DNA of 7,658 nt from JAAFGT01 sp041485165. Lineage in GTDB: Bacteria; Acidobacteriota; Terriglobia; Acidiferrales; UBA7541. Shown piece after piece: positions 1 through 5,044 of the stretch. Below the pieces are notes generated by a model. That model had not been told where the DNA came from. It made no database searches and was given only the letters and a program-made list of their open reading frames with translations. Position numbers and translations under genes: made by a program. Every line of letters starts with the position of its first letter. Positions within the stretch are counted from its first letter, which is position 1. The stretch covers positions 1 through 7,658 of the forward strand of contig JBGPJC010000152.1 of NCBI GenBank assembly GCA_041485165.1. Direction: 5' to 3'.

Positions 1-419
<419 letters not shown>

Positions 420-427
420 ATCTGGTT

Positions 428-461
428 GTTCTCTTCCCCCGCCTCGCGGCGGAGGTAGAAC
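428..461 (-). other. Pre-16S leader hairpin
   Basis: An imperfect inverted repeat sits about 8 bases before the mature 16S end. The outer arms are GTTCT (428-432) and AGAAC (457-461). The inner part has CCGCC facing GGCGG around a TCGC loop, plus two more C-G pairs after one mismatch. It would form a GC-rich stem in the pre-rRNA leader. It may help leader folding or processing; the role is inferred. Confidence 0.55.
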
Positions 462-524
462 GAACTGTTGAATCGTTCAGCTAAACCAAAAAAACCGAAC
501 GGGTTCTGGCATGTATCATCCGAG

Positions 525-537
525 TTGTCAAAGAACA
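525..537 (-). promoter_or_regulatory. rRNA boxA antitermination site
   Basis: On the minus strand this reads TGTTCTTTGACAA, one base away from the known rRNA boxA consensus TGYTCTTTAACAA. In other bacteria boxA RNA is bound by NusB with ribosomal protein S10 (NusE) and lets RNA polymerase pass through rRNA without Rho termination. Its place, about 105 bases before the 16S 5' end and about 33 bases after the predicted transcription start, is the usual one. Confidence 0.82.
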
Positions 538-540
538 GAC

Positions 541-557
541 TCCCTGGCAGGCAGGAA
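541..557 (-). promoter_or_regulatory. boxB-like small hairpin next to boxA
   Basis: A short stem with arms CCTG (543-546) and CAGG (552-555), a five-base loop and one further possible pair (541 with 557) lies directly upstream of boxA in the transcript. Escherichia coli rrn leaders have a boxB hairpin followed by boxA, so the arrangement fits. The stem is only 4 bp and could be chance. Confidence 0.35.
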
Positions 558-576
558 GGCTACGAGGCAATTCCCA

Positions 577-605
577 ATATTACGGAAATCAGGGTCTCCT
601 GTCAA
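577..605 (-). promoter_or_regulatory. Strong sigma70-type promoter of the rRNA operon
   Basis: On the minus strand a perfect -35 TTGACA (600-605) is followed by a 17-bp spacer and a -10 TAATAT (577-582), 5/6 to TATAAT. Transcription should start near 570, giving a leader of about 150 bases that includes boxA before the 16S gene. Near-consensus hexamers with ideal spacing at this place make it the main rRNA promoter. No strong AT-rich UP element is seen upstream. Confidence 0.8.
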
Positions 606-619
606 CCAGCGATTCCGCC

Positions 620-628
620 TTATCCACA
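620..628 (+). promoter_or_regulatory. DnaA-box 9-mer (TTATCCACA) upstream of rRNA promoter
   Basis: The 9-mer TTATCCACA matches the consensus DnaA box exactly. It lies 14 bases upstream of the rRNA promoter -35, where a bound protein could touch RNA polymerase. DnaA acts as a transcription regulator as well as an initiator in known bacteria. Only one box was seen, so it is not an origin. By rough count a given 9-mer turns up by chance in about 6% of windows this size, so function is unproven. Confidence 0.4.
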
Positions 629-676
629 GCCCGCTAGTGGCCGCCTCACGCGGCTCCATCCGGAGGGAATCAACTG

Positions 677-706
677 AATACAACCGAGAATCCCACCTGA
701 CATCAA
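677..706 (-). promoter_or_regulatory. Possible second, weaker rRNA promoter
   Basis: On the minus strand TTGATG (701-706) and TGTATT (677-682) are 18 bp apart, each matching 4 of 6 consensus bases. Tandem promoters are common before rRNA operons and this one would lie exactly 100 bp upstream of the strong one. The match is weak and may be chance. Confidence 0.25.
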
Positions 707-743
707 AACCAAGAAGTTAAGTCTGCGCCACTCGCCCTTACGA

Positions 744-822
744 TGTCATTCTGCATTCCCTGAGCGTAGCCGAAGGGAGCCCGCTGCGGCGGGCGAAGAA
801 TCCCTCTTCGCTTCCCCTGAGC
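744..822. repeat. REP-like palindromic intergenic repeat
   Basis: The segment runs from TGTCATTCTGCA to GCGAAGAATCCC (744-804) and holds two hairpins. The first has arms TCCCT (757-761) and AGGGA (774-778). The second has arms GCCCGC (779-784) and GCGGGC (789-794) with a TGCG loop. The octamer CCCTGAGC at 758-765 recurs at 815-822, suggesting a second partial copy. The TCATTCTG...GAAGAATCCC frame and the CCTGAGC...CGAAGG core resemble short interspersed repeats that I recall from many environmental bacterial genomes. It sits just past the TfoX-domain stop codon and could also help end that transcript, though neither strand shows a T-run after the stems. Confidence 0.6.
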
Positions 823-831
823 ACTGCACGC

Positions 832-1161
832 TCATTTTGGCGGTAGAGATAGGACGAACTGCAAGCCGCGTTGAATCCATGTCTTCAGGTCCCGAGTCGA
901 CCGGTACCGCGAAGGACCTACATACACGAAGCCCCGCATTGGGCGGCCAGTAAAATCCATGGGCCGTGCGTGGGGTTGAGAGAGTGCCGCCTGGTACTCG
1001 GCTGGGCCGGTGCGCACGACAAGGTCCTTGCCCAGGACTCCACAGCACATGTGGCCATTCACCATGAACGCGAGTCCGCCGAACATTCGTCTCTCCTTTG
1101 GCGAACGGGCGCCGCGTAGAAGTGCGCGGACTCGTTCTGCCGGAGTCTCATCGAACGGCAT
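832..1161 (-). CDS. TfoX/Sxy N-terminal domain protein
   Basis: The 109-residue product matches the TfoX/Sxy N-terminal family over nearly its whole length. Visible hallmarks are RRMFGGLAFMVNGHMCCGV (about 24-42), a VVRTGP segment (48-53), HARPMDFTGRPM (64-75) and GFVYV (77-81). There is no TfoX C-terminal domain, so this is the stand-alone small form, not the full competence regulator of Haemophilus. Its biochemical role is unknown; I would not infer competence. The ATG at 1159-1161 follows GGTGAG at a fair distance. It begins 38 bp after the DinB-family stop and is the last gene of the cassette. The adjacent cysteines C39-C40 are common in this family. Confidence 0.92.
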   Translation of the reverse strand: MPFDETPAERVRALLRGARSPKERRMFGGLAFMVNGHMCCGVLGKDLVVRTGPAEYQAALSQPHARPMDFTGRPMRGFVYVGPSRYRSTRDLKTWIQRGLQFVLSLPPK

Positions 1162-1199
1162 ATCTCACCAGCATGATTCGGACGGCGCGGGCCCCGGCT

Positions 1200-1706
1200 T
1201 CAGGCAAACGGATTCTCATCAGCGCTGCGGCCATAGATCACGGGAACAGGGACATCCAGCAATCGGAGGTAAACCGACAATTGACCGCGGTGGTGGTACC
1301 AGTGGTTGAGCATGATCGTTCGGAGCAACCCGACGCGGGGAATCGTGAACACTTCTTTCCCTTTAGACGTCAGACGCCAGTTTCCAATTGCGGCCGATTC
1401 GCTAACCCCGCCGAGGTACTCTTCGGCGGCCTTGAGGCTCGCATCTAGCGCGGTGAGAATCTCTTTCGCGTTGTTTGGAGCGGGCGGATCAAAATTCGCC
1501 GCAGAGACGTCGAACCCCTCCTGCTGCGCGAGATTCGCAAGGTTGCCGGGAATCGTTGCGATGTGCAGGGCCAGTTGGCCGAGCGACATCGATTTAGGAT
1601 GAGGCCTCCATGCCAGCTTGTCGGCAGGAACGCGTTCCAGGACCCGCTTGGTGATGACCGCCTCCTGCTGGATTTCACTCATCATGGGTTCAAGCATTTT
1701 TATCAT
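1200..1706 (-). CDS. DinB-family (DinB_2-like) putative metal-dependent protein
   Basis: The 168-residue product is a four-helix-bundle DinB-family protein. The likely metal-binding histidines are H48 in LALHIAT and the pair H135/H139 in LNHWYHHRGQL, the usual HxxxH of the last helix. The C-terminus (DVPVPVIYGRSADE) is typical of the subgroup. Relatives include bacillithiol and mycothiol transferases, but most members have no known substrate, so thiol transfer is only a possibility. I chose the ATG at 1704-1706 because AAGGGAG (1715-1721) lies 8 bases before it. The frame could be extended to a TTG at 1730, but that codon has no good ribosome site and lies upstream of the AAGGGAG. The gene starts 57 bp after the DUF899 stop. 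Confidence 0.92.
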   Translation of the reverse strand: MIKMLEPMMSEIQQEAVITKRVLERVPADKLAWRPHPKSMSLGQLALHIATIPGNLANLAQQEGFDVSAANFDPPAPNNAKEILTALDASLKAAEEYLGGVSESAAIGNWRLTSKGKEVFTIPRVGLLRTIMLNHWYHHRGQLSVYLRLLDVPVPVIYGRSADENPFA

Positions 1707-1763
1707 TTTCGTGTCTCCCTTCGCCGCCAAACAATCTTGGCGCCTTGAGGCGGCTTGATCTCG

Positions 1764-2570
1764 CTAGTGGTTCTCCCCGGAACAGCACGTGGCGTCCGAG
1801 ATCTGGGGGGGCGAGTACGTCTGTTTCGGGTCCACGAGCTGGCCGTCACTGTACTTGTCGTGGTGCCGCACCCAGGCCATGGTAAACGCCAATCCCTCTT
1901 CGTCGCGCCCCTTTGGCGCAATGTCCAGCCAGTTGTACGCCCCGATCAGCATGTCCAGGCCCCGGCCGTAACTCGAATAGGTGTGAAAGATTTCGCCGGC
2001 TCCATCCTTGTAGAACACGCTTGTGCCGGGCCCTTCCTCGCTCGGAAATTGCTGCATGCCGTAGTTGTAATACATCTGGCCTTTCGCCAGCTCCTCCTTC
2101 GTAAACGACACGTGGTAGTCGCGGTTGAAGTCGTTCCCGGACGACGACACCCACTTGAACCGCCAGCCCATCCGCTTCTTGAACGCCTCGATCTGCGCGA
2201 GCGGCGCTCGTGAAACCACCACCAGCCTCACATCTCGTGCCGCGAGGTGCGCAACGCTGCCGTCGATATGATCCGACAGCAACGAGCAGCTCGGGCAGCC
2301 TTCCTCCCACCCGGAACCAAACATAAAGTGATATACAATCAGCTGGCTTCGGCCGGCGAAGAGATCGGCCAGCGTCTCTTTGCCTTTCTGTCCGTCAAAT
2401 AGGTATTCCTTCTCTACCTTTTCCCAGGGCAGTTCCCGGCGCTGCCGACTCAGTTCGTCGCGCTGCCGCGAGAACTGCTTCTCTTTGCTCAACAGCTCCT
2501 TTCGCGCGGCCAGCCATTCTGCTTGCGACACGATTTTCGGACCTTCCCCCCTGCTCGTCGCCGTAGCCAT
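1764..2570 (-). CDS. DUF899 family thioredoxin-like protein
   Basis: The 268-residue product matches the DUF899 family, which has a thioredoxin-like fold. After a charged N-terminal helix (about 15-50, with SRQRREL) come LIVYHFMFG (77-85), the redox-like motif CPSC (C92, C95), a strand-rich core with VRLVVVSRAPL (114-124), and the family segments VSSSGNDFNRDYHVSF (141-156) and SVFYKDG (184-190). The C-terminus carries adjacent cysteines (C262, C263). No signal peptide is seen, so it should be cytoplasmic. Its reaction is unknown; a thiol-redox role is inferred from the CPSC site. The ATG at 2568-2570 follows AAGGAG (2579-2584) by 8 bases. The frame is open further upstream to about 2996, but that stretch overlaps two other genes and looks noncoding. 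It starts 2 bp after the 49-residue gene's stop, implying translational coupling. Confidence 0.95.
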   Translation of the reverse strand: MATATSRGEGPKIVSQAEWLAARKELLSKEKQFSRQRDELSRQRRELPWEKVEKEYLFDGQKGKETLADLFAGRSQLIVYHFMFGSGWEEGCPSCSLLSDHIDGSVAHLAARDVRLVVVSRAPLAQIEAFKKRMGWRFKWVSSSGNDFNRDYHVSFTKEELAKGQMYYNYGMQQFPSEEGPGTSVFYKDGAGEIFHTYSSYGRGLDMLIGAYNWLDIAPKGRDEEGLAFTMAWVRHHDKYSDGQLVDPKQTYSPPQISDATCCSGENH

Positions 2571-2572
2571 GA

Positions 2573-2722
2573 TCACTTCTCCTTTTGTTTTGGTTCTTCC
2601 GACGAAATTCTCTCCACGCTCTTTTTCGAATGAACTAGTTTCGCGGCGAGCGCCGTGAGCCCGCCCGTGGAAATCACCGCCGCGACCATTAAAGCCGCAC
2701 TCGCAGTACACGCTGGACACAT
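2573..2722 (-). CDS. 49-residue CPAC-motif membrane peptide
   Basis: This small gene starts with ATG at 2720-2722 and ends with TGA at 2573-2575. A strong ribosome site, GGGAGGAG (2729-2736), lies 6 bases before the start. The peptide begins MCPAC, so it has an N-terminal CxxC (C2, C5). A hydrophobic, Ala/Gly-rich segment (about 6-30) could span the membrane once, and a highly charged Lys/Glu tail follows (33-49, ending PKQKEK). It sits 27 bp after the SRPBCC stop. Its own stop is 2 bp before the DUF899 ATG, and the DUF899 ribosome site lies inside its last codons, so the two are probably coupled. I recall similar MCPAC-starting hypothetical peptides but cannot name a family. A membrane-anchored redox or metal partner of the DUF899 protein is a guess. 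Confidence 0.8.
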   Translation of the reverse strand: MCPACTASAALMVAAVISTGGLTALAAKLVHSKKSVERISSEEPKQKEK

Positions 2723-2749
2723 ACGCCTCTCCTCCCGCCCCGGTCGGGC

Positions 2750-3220
2750 TCACCGCGAACGCTGTGCTTCGGCCCGCTTGCGAATGCCCTCGTTGATATG
2801 CGTCCAGCCCTTGCCCACTCCCGCTCGAAGGTCGTCTTGAATCAGTCCCAGTGCCGTGTGATGGAATTTGATCAGCGTTCCTCCATCCACCTCGCTCAGC
2901 CGGTACTGCACGTTCGAGACGACCGGATACGACATGAATAGCGGCCCGGTGATTTCCAGCAGCGTCGGCCGCTTGATCGCTTGCACGTGTCCCCAAAAAT
3001 GACCGTTCTCACCGCCGAGGTCTCGGTACCATCGTCCGCCGGGCCATGGCTCGATCTTCATCGGCATCGGCTTGCCCTCGGCTGTGTCATTTTGCGGCCC
3101 TAGCTGTTCGAGCAGCGCCGCGAACGTCACCTCCAACGACGCACGCACATGAATTTCCTGCGTTACGTTCAACGTCAACTCTTCGATCGTTCGATCCATC
3201 TTTGGTGCCGGCGAAGTCAT
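2750..3220 (-). CDS. SRPBCC (AHSA1-like) ligand-binding-fold protein
   Basis: The 156-residue product fits the SRPBCC/START superfamily, AHSA1-like branch. Features are the opening strand with TQEIHVRASLEVTFAALLEQL (20-40), MKIEPWPGGRWYRDLGGENG (54-73) followed by FWGHVQAIKRPTLLEITGPL, and the terminal helix region GWTHINEGIRKRAEA (138-152). These proteins form a helix-grip pocket for hydrophobic ligands, but the ligand is rarely known. Pairing with an ArsR-type repressor directly upstream, as here (54 bp gap), is common. The ATG at 3218-3220 follows GAGGAGG (3225-3231). No signal peptide or membrane segment is seen. Confidence 0.93.
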   Translation of the reverse strand: MTSPAPKMDRTIEELTLNVTQEIHVRASLEVTFAALLEQLGPQNDTAEGKPMPMKIEPWPGGRWYRDLGGENGHFWGHVQAIKRPTLLEITGPLFMSYPVVSNVQYRLSEVDGGTLIKFHHTALGLIQDDLRAGVGKGWTHINEGIRKRAEAQRSR

Positions 3221-3274
3221 GATTCCTCCTCAAACCAAGAATGGTCCTGAAGCTTGGATCAAGTCGCGCTGTGC

Positions 3275-3565
3275 TCACGAATCGTGTTTCCCCTCCGCTC
3301 GCCCCTTCACACGATTCAATTGATGCCGCCAGAACGGTTCGAACGTTCTCGTCCACTCGTGCAGCGGCCGGATCGCTTCCGCGTTCACTCGATACAGCAT
3401 CCTGCGGCCGTCCCGGCGCACGTTCACAAGGCCAACGTCCAGCAACACGCGCAAATGCTTCGACACCGATGGCTGCTCCAGGCCCAGCGACGCCACAATG
3501 TCCCCGACAGGGCGCTCCTGCAACGCTAGATAGTTCAGTATTTCTCGCCGGCGGGGCTCGGCCAC
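3275..3565 (-). CDS. ArsR-family winged-helix transcriptional repressor (start uncertain)
   Basis: The product is a winged-helix regulator of the ArsR/SmtB family. From the GTG start it has 96 residues: AEPRRREILNYL (2-13), a helix-turn-helix with GDIVASLGLEQPSVSKHLRVL (21-41), and a beta wing RRDGRRMLYRV (50-60). The ELCVCDL-type metal site of classic ArsR/CadC proteins is absent, so metal sensing is unlikely. This subgroup often controls a neighbouring SRPBCC gene, which begins 54 bp downstream here. The frame stays open upstream of GTG 3565 to a TAG at 3623-3625. The codons at 3566-3592 read ATTSDAFNA, which is typical N-terminal sequence for this subgroup. Yet that stretch has no in-frame ATG, TTG or GTG, only a CTG at 3602-3604 that would give 109 residues. 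The true start is therefore unresolved. Confidence 0.88.
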   Translation of the reverse strand: MAEPRRREILNYLALQERPVGDIVASLGLEQPSVSKHLRVLLDVGLVNVRRDGRRMLYRVNAEAIRPLHEWTRTFEPFWRHQLNRVKGRAEGKHDS

Positions 3566-3613
3566 CGCGTTGAAGGCATCCGATGTTGTAGCAGCGCGCG
3601 CCAGGAGAACAAC

Positions 3614-3641
3614 ATTACATTCCTATATGGGAATATGTCAA
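3614..3641 (-). promoter_or_regulatory. Promoter of the arsR cassette
   Basis: On the minus strand a perfect -35 TTGACA (3636-3641), a 16-bp spacer and a -10 TGTAAT (3614-3619, 5/6) lie just before arsR. Transcription should start near 3607-3610. No other promoter of this quality was noticed within the cassette, so this one probably drives all six genes. Confidence 0.7.
3619..3634. promoter_or_regulatory. Probable ArsR operator (inverted repeat in promoter spacer)
   Basis: The 16-mer ATTCCTATATGGGAAT is a dyad with 14 of 16 positions symmetric. It fills the spacer between the -35 and -10 hexamers. A bound winged-helix dimer there would block RNA polymerase, so the regulator likely represses its own operon. 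That ArsR proteins bind such AT-centred dyads is known; that this one does is inferred. Confidence 0.6.
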
Positions 3642-3672
3642 GCAGCTTTTTCTATGGGTGTCGATTCTCGCT

Positions 3673-3692
3673 GGACGGGGGGCGAACCGTCC
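3673..3692. terminator. Hairpin downstream of BON-domain gene
   Basis: A perfect 6-bp stem, GGACGG (3673-3678) and CCGTCC (3687-3692), with an 8-base loop lies 57 bp past the BON-domain stop codon. It is between that gene and the arsR promoter and may limit read-through. No T-run follows on the minus strand, so it is not a classic intrinsic terminator. Confidence 0.3.
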
Positions 3693-3748
3693 GGCGGTCG
3701 CAGCCACTTGGCGCTTCCGCTGCCCGGGGAATGACCGTGCCGTCAGCC

Positions 3749-4342
3749 CTACTTGCTCTCTTTTTCCACGCGCAGGTGGTCAGTGACGCTGAAAGTGCCC
3801 GAAACGCCGCTGGCCTGGATCTTGGCCACGTTCTTCTCCATCTCCGTGGCCACCACGCCTTCCAGAGTGACGTTTCCGTTCTTCACGATGATGTGGATGG
3901 GCGGCACGGCCTGGAGGGCGTACCTCTCGAGGACCGGGTTGCCGTAGATCGCCCGATAGACCGCCCGGCGAATGCGGTCGTCGTTGGGCGACAGCGGCAA
4001 CACCTCGATGTTGTTTACCACCTTTGCAACGCCTTCGATCCGCTTTACCACCGCCTCGGCATCGGCCTTCAACACCGGGCGCACCACATGCCCCAAAAGG
4101 GTCACGCGGTCGCCCTCCACCTTGTAAGCCAGGTTGTCGAAGACCGAGTACCACGACAGCAGGACGAGCTCGTGATGGACTTCGCGGATGATGCGCTGGC
4201 GGGCGCGTTCCGGGTCGCGCAGCACCCGTGGCTGCTTCTCCTGCGGCGGGTTCGACGTCTGCGCCCTAGCCGCCCGGACGGGACTCCCTATCGCCAGCAA
4301 AGCGATTCCGCAGATGCGAATAAATCTTCCCAGGGATTTCAT
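3749..4342 (-). CDS. Exported protein with two BON domains
   Basis: The 197-residue product has an N-terminal signal peptide (basic MKSLGRFIR, hydrophobic core about 9-20, likely cut after ARA at 25-27). Two BON domains follow, about 48-115 and 121-193, each with the alpha-beta pattern ending in a Gly-Val strand motif (RVTLLGHVV, 79-87, and NVTLEGVV, 157-164). BON domains bind phospholipid surfaces or peptidoglycan-linked structures, as in OsmY, and help keep the envelope stable. The protein is probably periplasmic. The ATG at 4340-4342 follows AAGGAGG (4347-4353). It stands alone, 217 bp after the next gene upstream and with its own hairpin behind it. OsmY-like proteins elsewhere are stress-induced, but no matching regulatory site is visible here. 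Confidence 0.92.
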   Translation of the reverse strand: MKSLGRFIRICGIALLAIGSPVRAARAQTSNPPQEKQPRVLRDPERARQRIIREVHHELVLLSWYSVFDNLAYKVEGDRVTLLGHVVRPVLKADAEAVVKRIEGVAKVVNNIEVLPLSPNDDRIRRAVYRAIYGNPVLERYALQAVPPIHIIVKNGNVTLEGVVATEMEKNVAKIQASGVSGTFSVTDHLRVEKESK

Positions 4343-4559
4343 AGGTCCTCCTTATTACCGATCCTCGCCGGCTCCCCCTGGACGGCACTTTACCGATTCC
4401 GGGCTTTACAGGATTAGATGCGGGACGGCCGCACCGCTCTTGCCTCCGGAGGGCGCACAACCGGCCGCCCGGCAGGTCATGGCGAGATATTGCAGCCTGC
4501 TCGCGACCGGCAGGATGGGCGGGAGGGCGAGCAGGATCCCCTGGATCAGGACACCAAGC

Positions 4560-4943
4560 CTAAAGGCCGCGGACCTTCTTGTTGATGTCGCGCGCCAGAT
4601 GCTCCAGCTCCCCACTCTGTTTGCGCAGGTCCGCGGGCAGTAAATTCTGCAAGTCGGTGGACTTCAGGCGGTCCTGCAAAGCCTGGCAGAGGCTGGTGAG
4701 CCGGGGGAGCTCTTTGGCCAGCTCCGCCAACTGTTCCTTGCGTTGCTTTTGGATGGCGATCGCCTTGGCACGGTCAGCCTGTTGCTGCGCGTCGCGCTGT
4801 CTTTCCATGGTGCCGATCCCATCATGTGTGGCCGGGCGCCGGTCGGGCGGTGGGGGACGATTTCCCCCACCCTGGCCTTTTGTTCCAGGGATGCAGAAGA
4901 GCAGGATGGCAACCAGCAAGAAAACAGGGAGGGAACGAGCCAT
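4560..4943 (-). CDS. Small exported proline-rich and coiled-coil protein, function unknown
   Basis: The 127-residue product has a signal-peptide-like N-terminus (MARSLPVFLLVAILLF, then CIPGTKGQ). A low-complexity Gly/Pro/Arg linker (24-36) follows, and then a long charged helical region (46-127) likely to form a coiled coil. The helix contains QLAELAKELPRL (71-82) and ends GELEHLARDINKKVRGL. This end resembles a small acidobacterial protein type that I recall with ...IEKLAHSVKEKMK, but I cannot name a family. C17 lies in the signal region without a good lipobox, so it is probably not a lipoprotein. I chose the ATG at 4941-4943, preceded by AGGCGG; the frame extends six codons to a TTG at 4961. 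The gene is divergent from the permease genes, with about 100 bp between. Confidence 0.75.
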   Translation of the reverse strand: MARSLPVFLLVAILLFCIPGTKGQGGGNRPPPPDRRPATHDGIGTMERQRDAQQQADRAKAIAIQKQRKEQLAELAKELPRLTSLCQALQDRLKSTDLQNLLPADLRKQSGELEHLARDINKKVRGL

Positions 4944-5027
4944 AGGGCACCGCCTGCCCAATCATGTCACCAACTCAATATTTCCGGCAAGTCCTTCGGC
5001 GCACGCGGAACTCCGCCCGGCCCTGCG

Positions 5028-5033
5028 TATAAT
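5028..5033 (+). promoter_or_regulatory. Consensus -10 box before the first permease gene
   Basis: A perfect TATAAT lies 11 bases before the ATG at 5045. No good -35 was found 16-18 bases upstream. If used, transcription would begin near 5040, leaving a leader of only about 4 bases, or about 22 bases if translation begins at the ATG at 5063. Confidence 0.4.
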
Positions 5034-5044
5034 GGGGGCCGGAC

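Larger units (their letters stand above)
420..831 (-). other. rRNA leader, promoter and repeat region (no protein gene)
   Basis: This 412-base gap between the 16S gene and the TfoX-domain gene has no convincing coding region. From the 16S end outward it holds a leader hairpin, a boxA site with a boxB-like hairpin, a strong promoter, a DnaA-box 9-mer, a weaker possible second promoter and a palindromic repeat; these are listed separately. Short open frames here lack family-like sequence. An A-rich stretch (485-494) and mixed base composition distinguish it from the GC-rich genes around it. Confidence 0.8.

Noticed and set aside
620..628. Replication origin at the DnaA box
   Set aside because: Only one box was seen, with no cluster, no AT-rich unwinding region and no dnaA, dnaN or parAB genes nearby.
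1755..2213. Plus-strand open frame opposite DUF899
   Set aside because: Antisense shadow of the DUF899 gene, rich in Val/Arg/His from reversed codons.
2571..2996. Upstream extension of the DUF899 frame to give a 410-residue protein
   Set aside because: The extension runs through the 49-residue gene and the SRPBCC gene in another frame, has noncoding-like composition, and the internal ATG at 2570 has an ideal ribosome site.
3613..3615. ATG at 3615 as start of a 25-codon leader peptide before arsR
   Set aside because: It overlaps the predicted -10 hexamer, so it would not be in the transcript from that promoter; kept only as part of the arsR start puzzle.
4355..4397. Direct repeat TTACCGAT (4355-4362 and 4390-4397) upstream of the BON gene
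   Set aside because: Only 8 bases, two copies, with no promoter geometry to support an activator site; chance is likely.
3635..4417. Long plus-strand open frame over the BON-domain gene
   Set aside because: It is the opposite-strand shadow of a clear BON gene in GC-rich DNA; its His/Val-rich translation matches no family I know and it has no ribosome site.
4443..4452. Palindrome CCTCCGGAGG as a terminator after the coiled-coil gene
   Set aside because: It has no loop and no T-run, and lies more than 100 bp past the stop codon.
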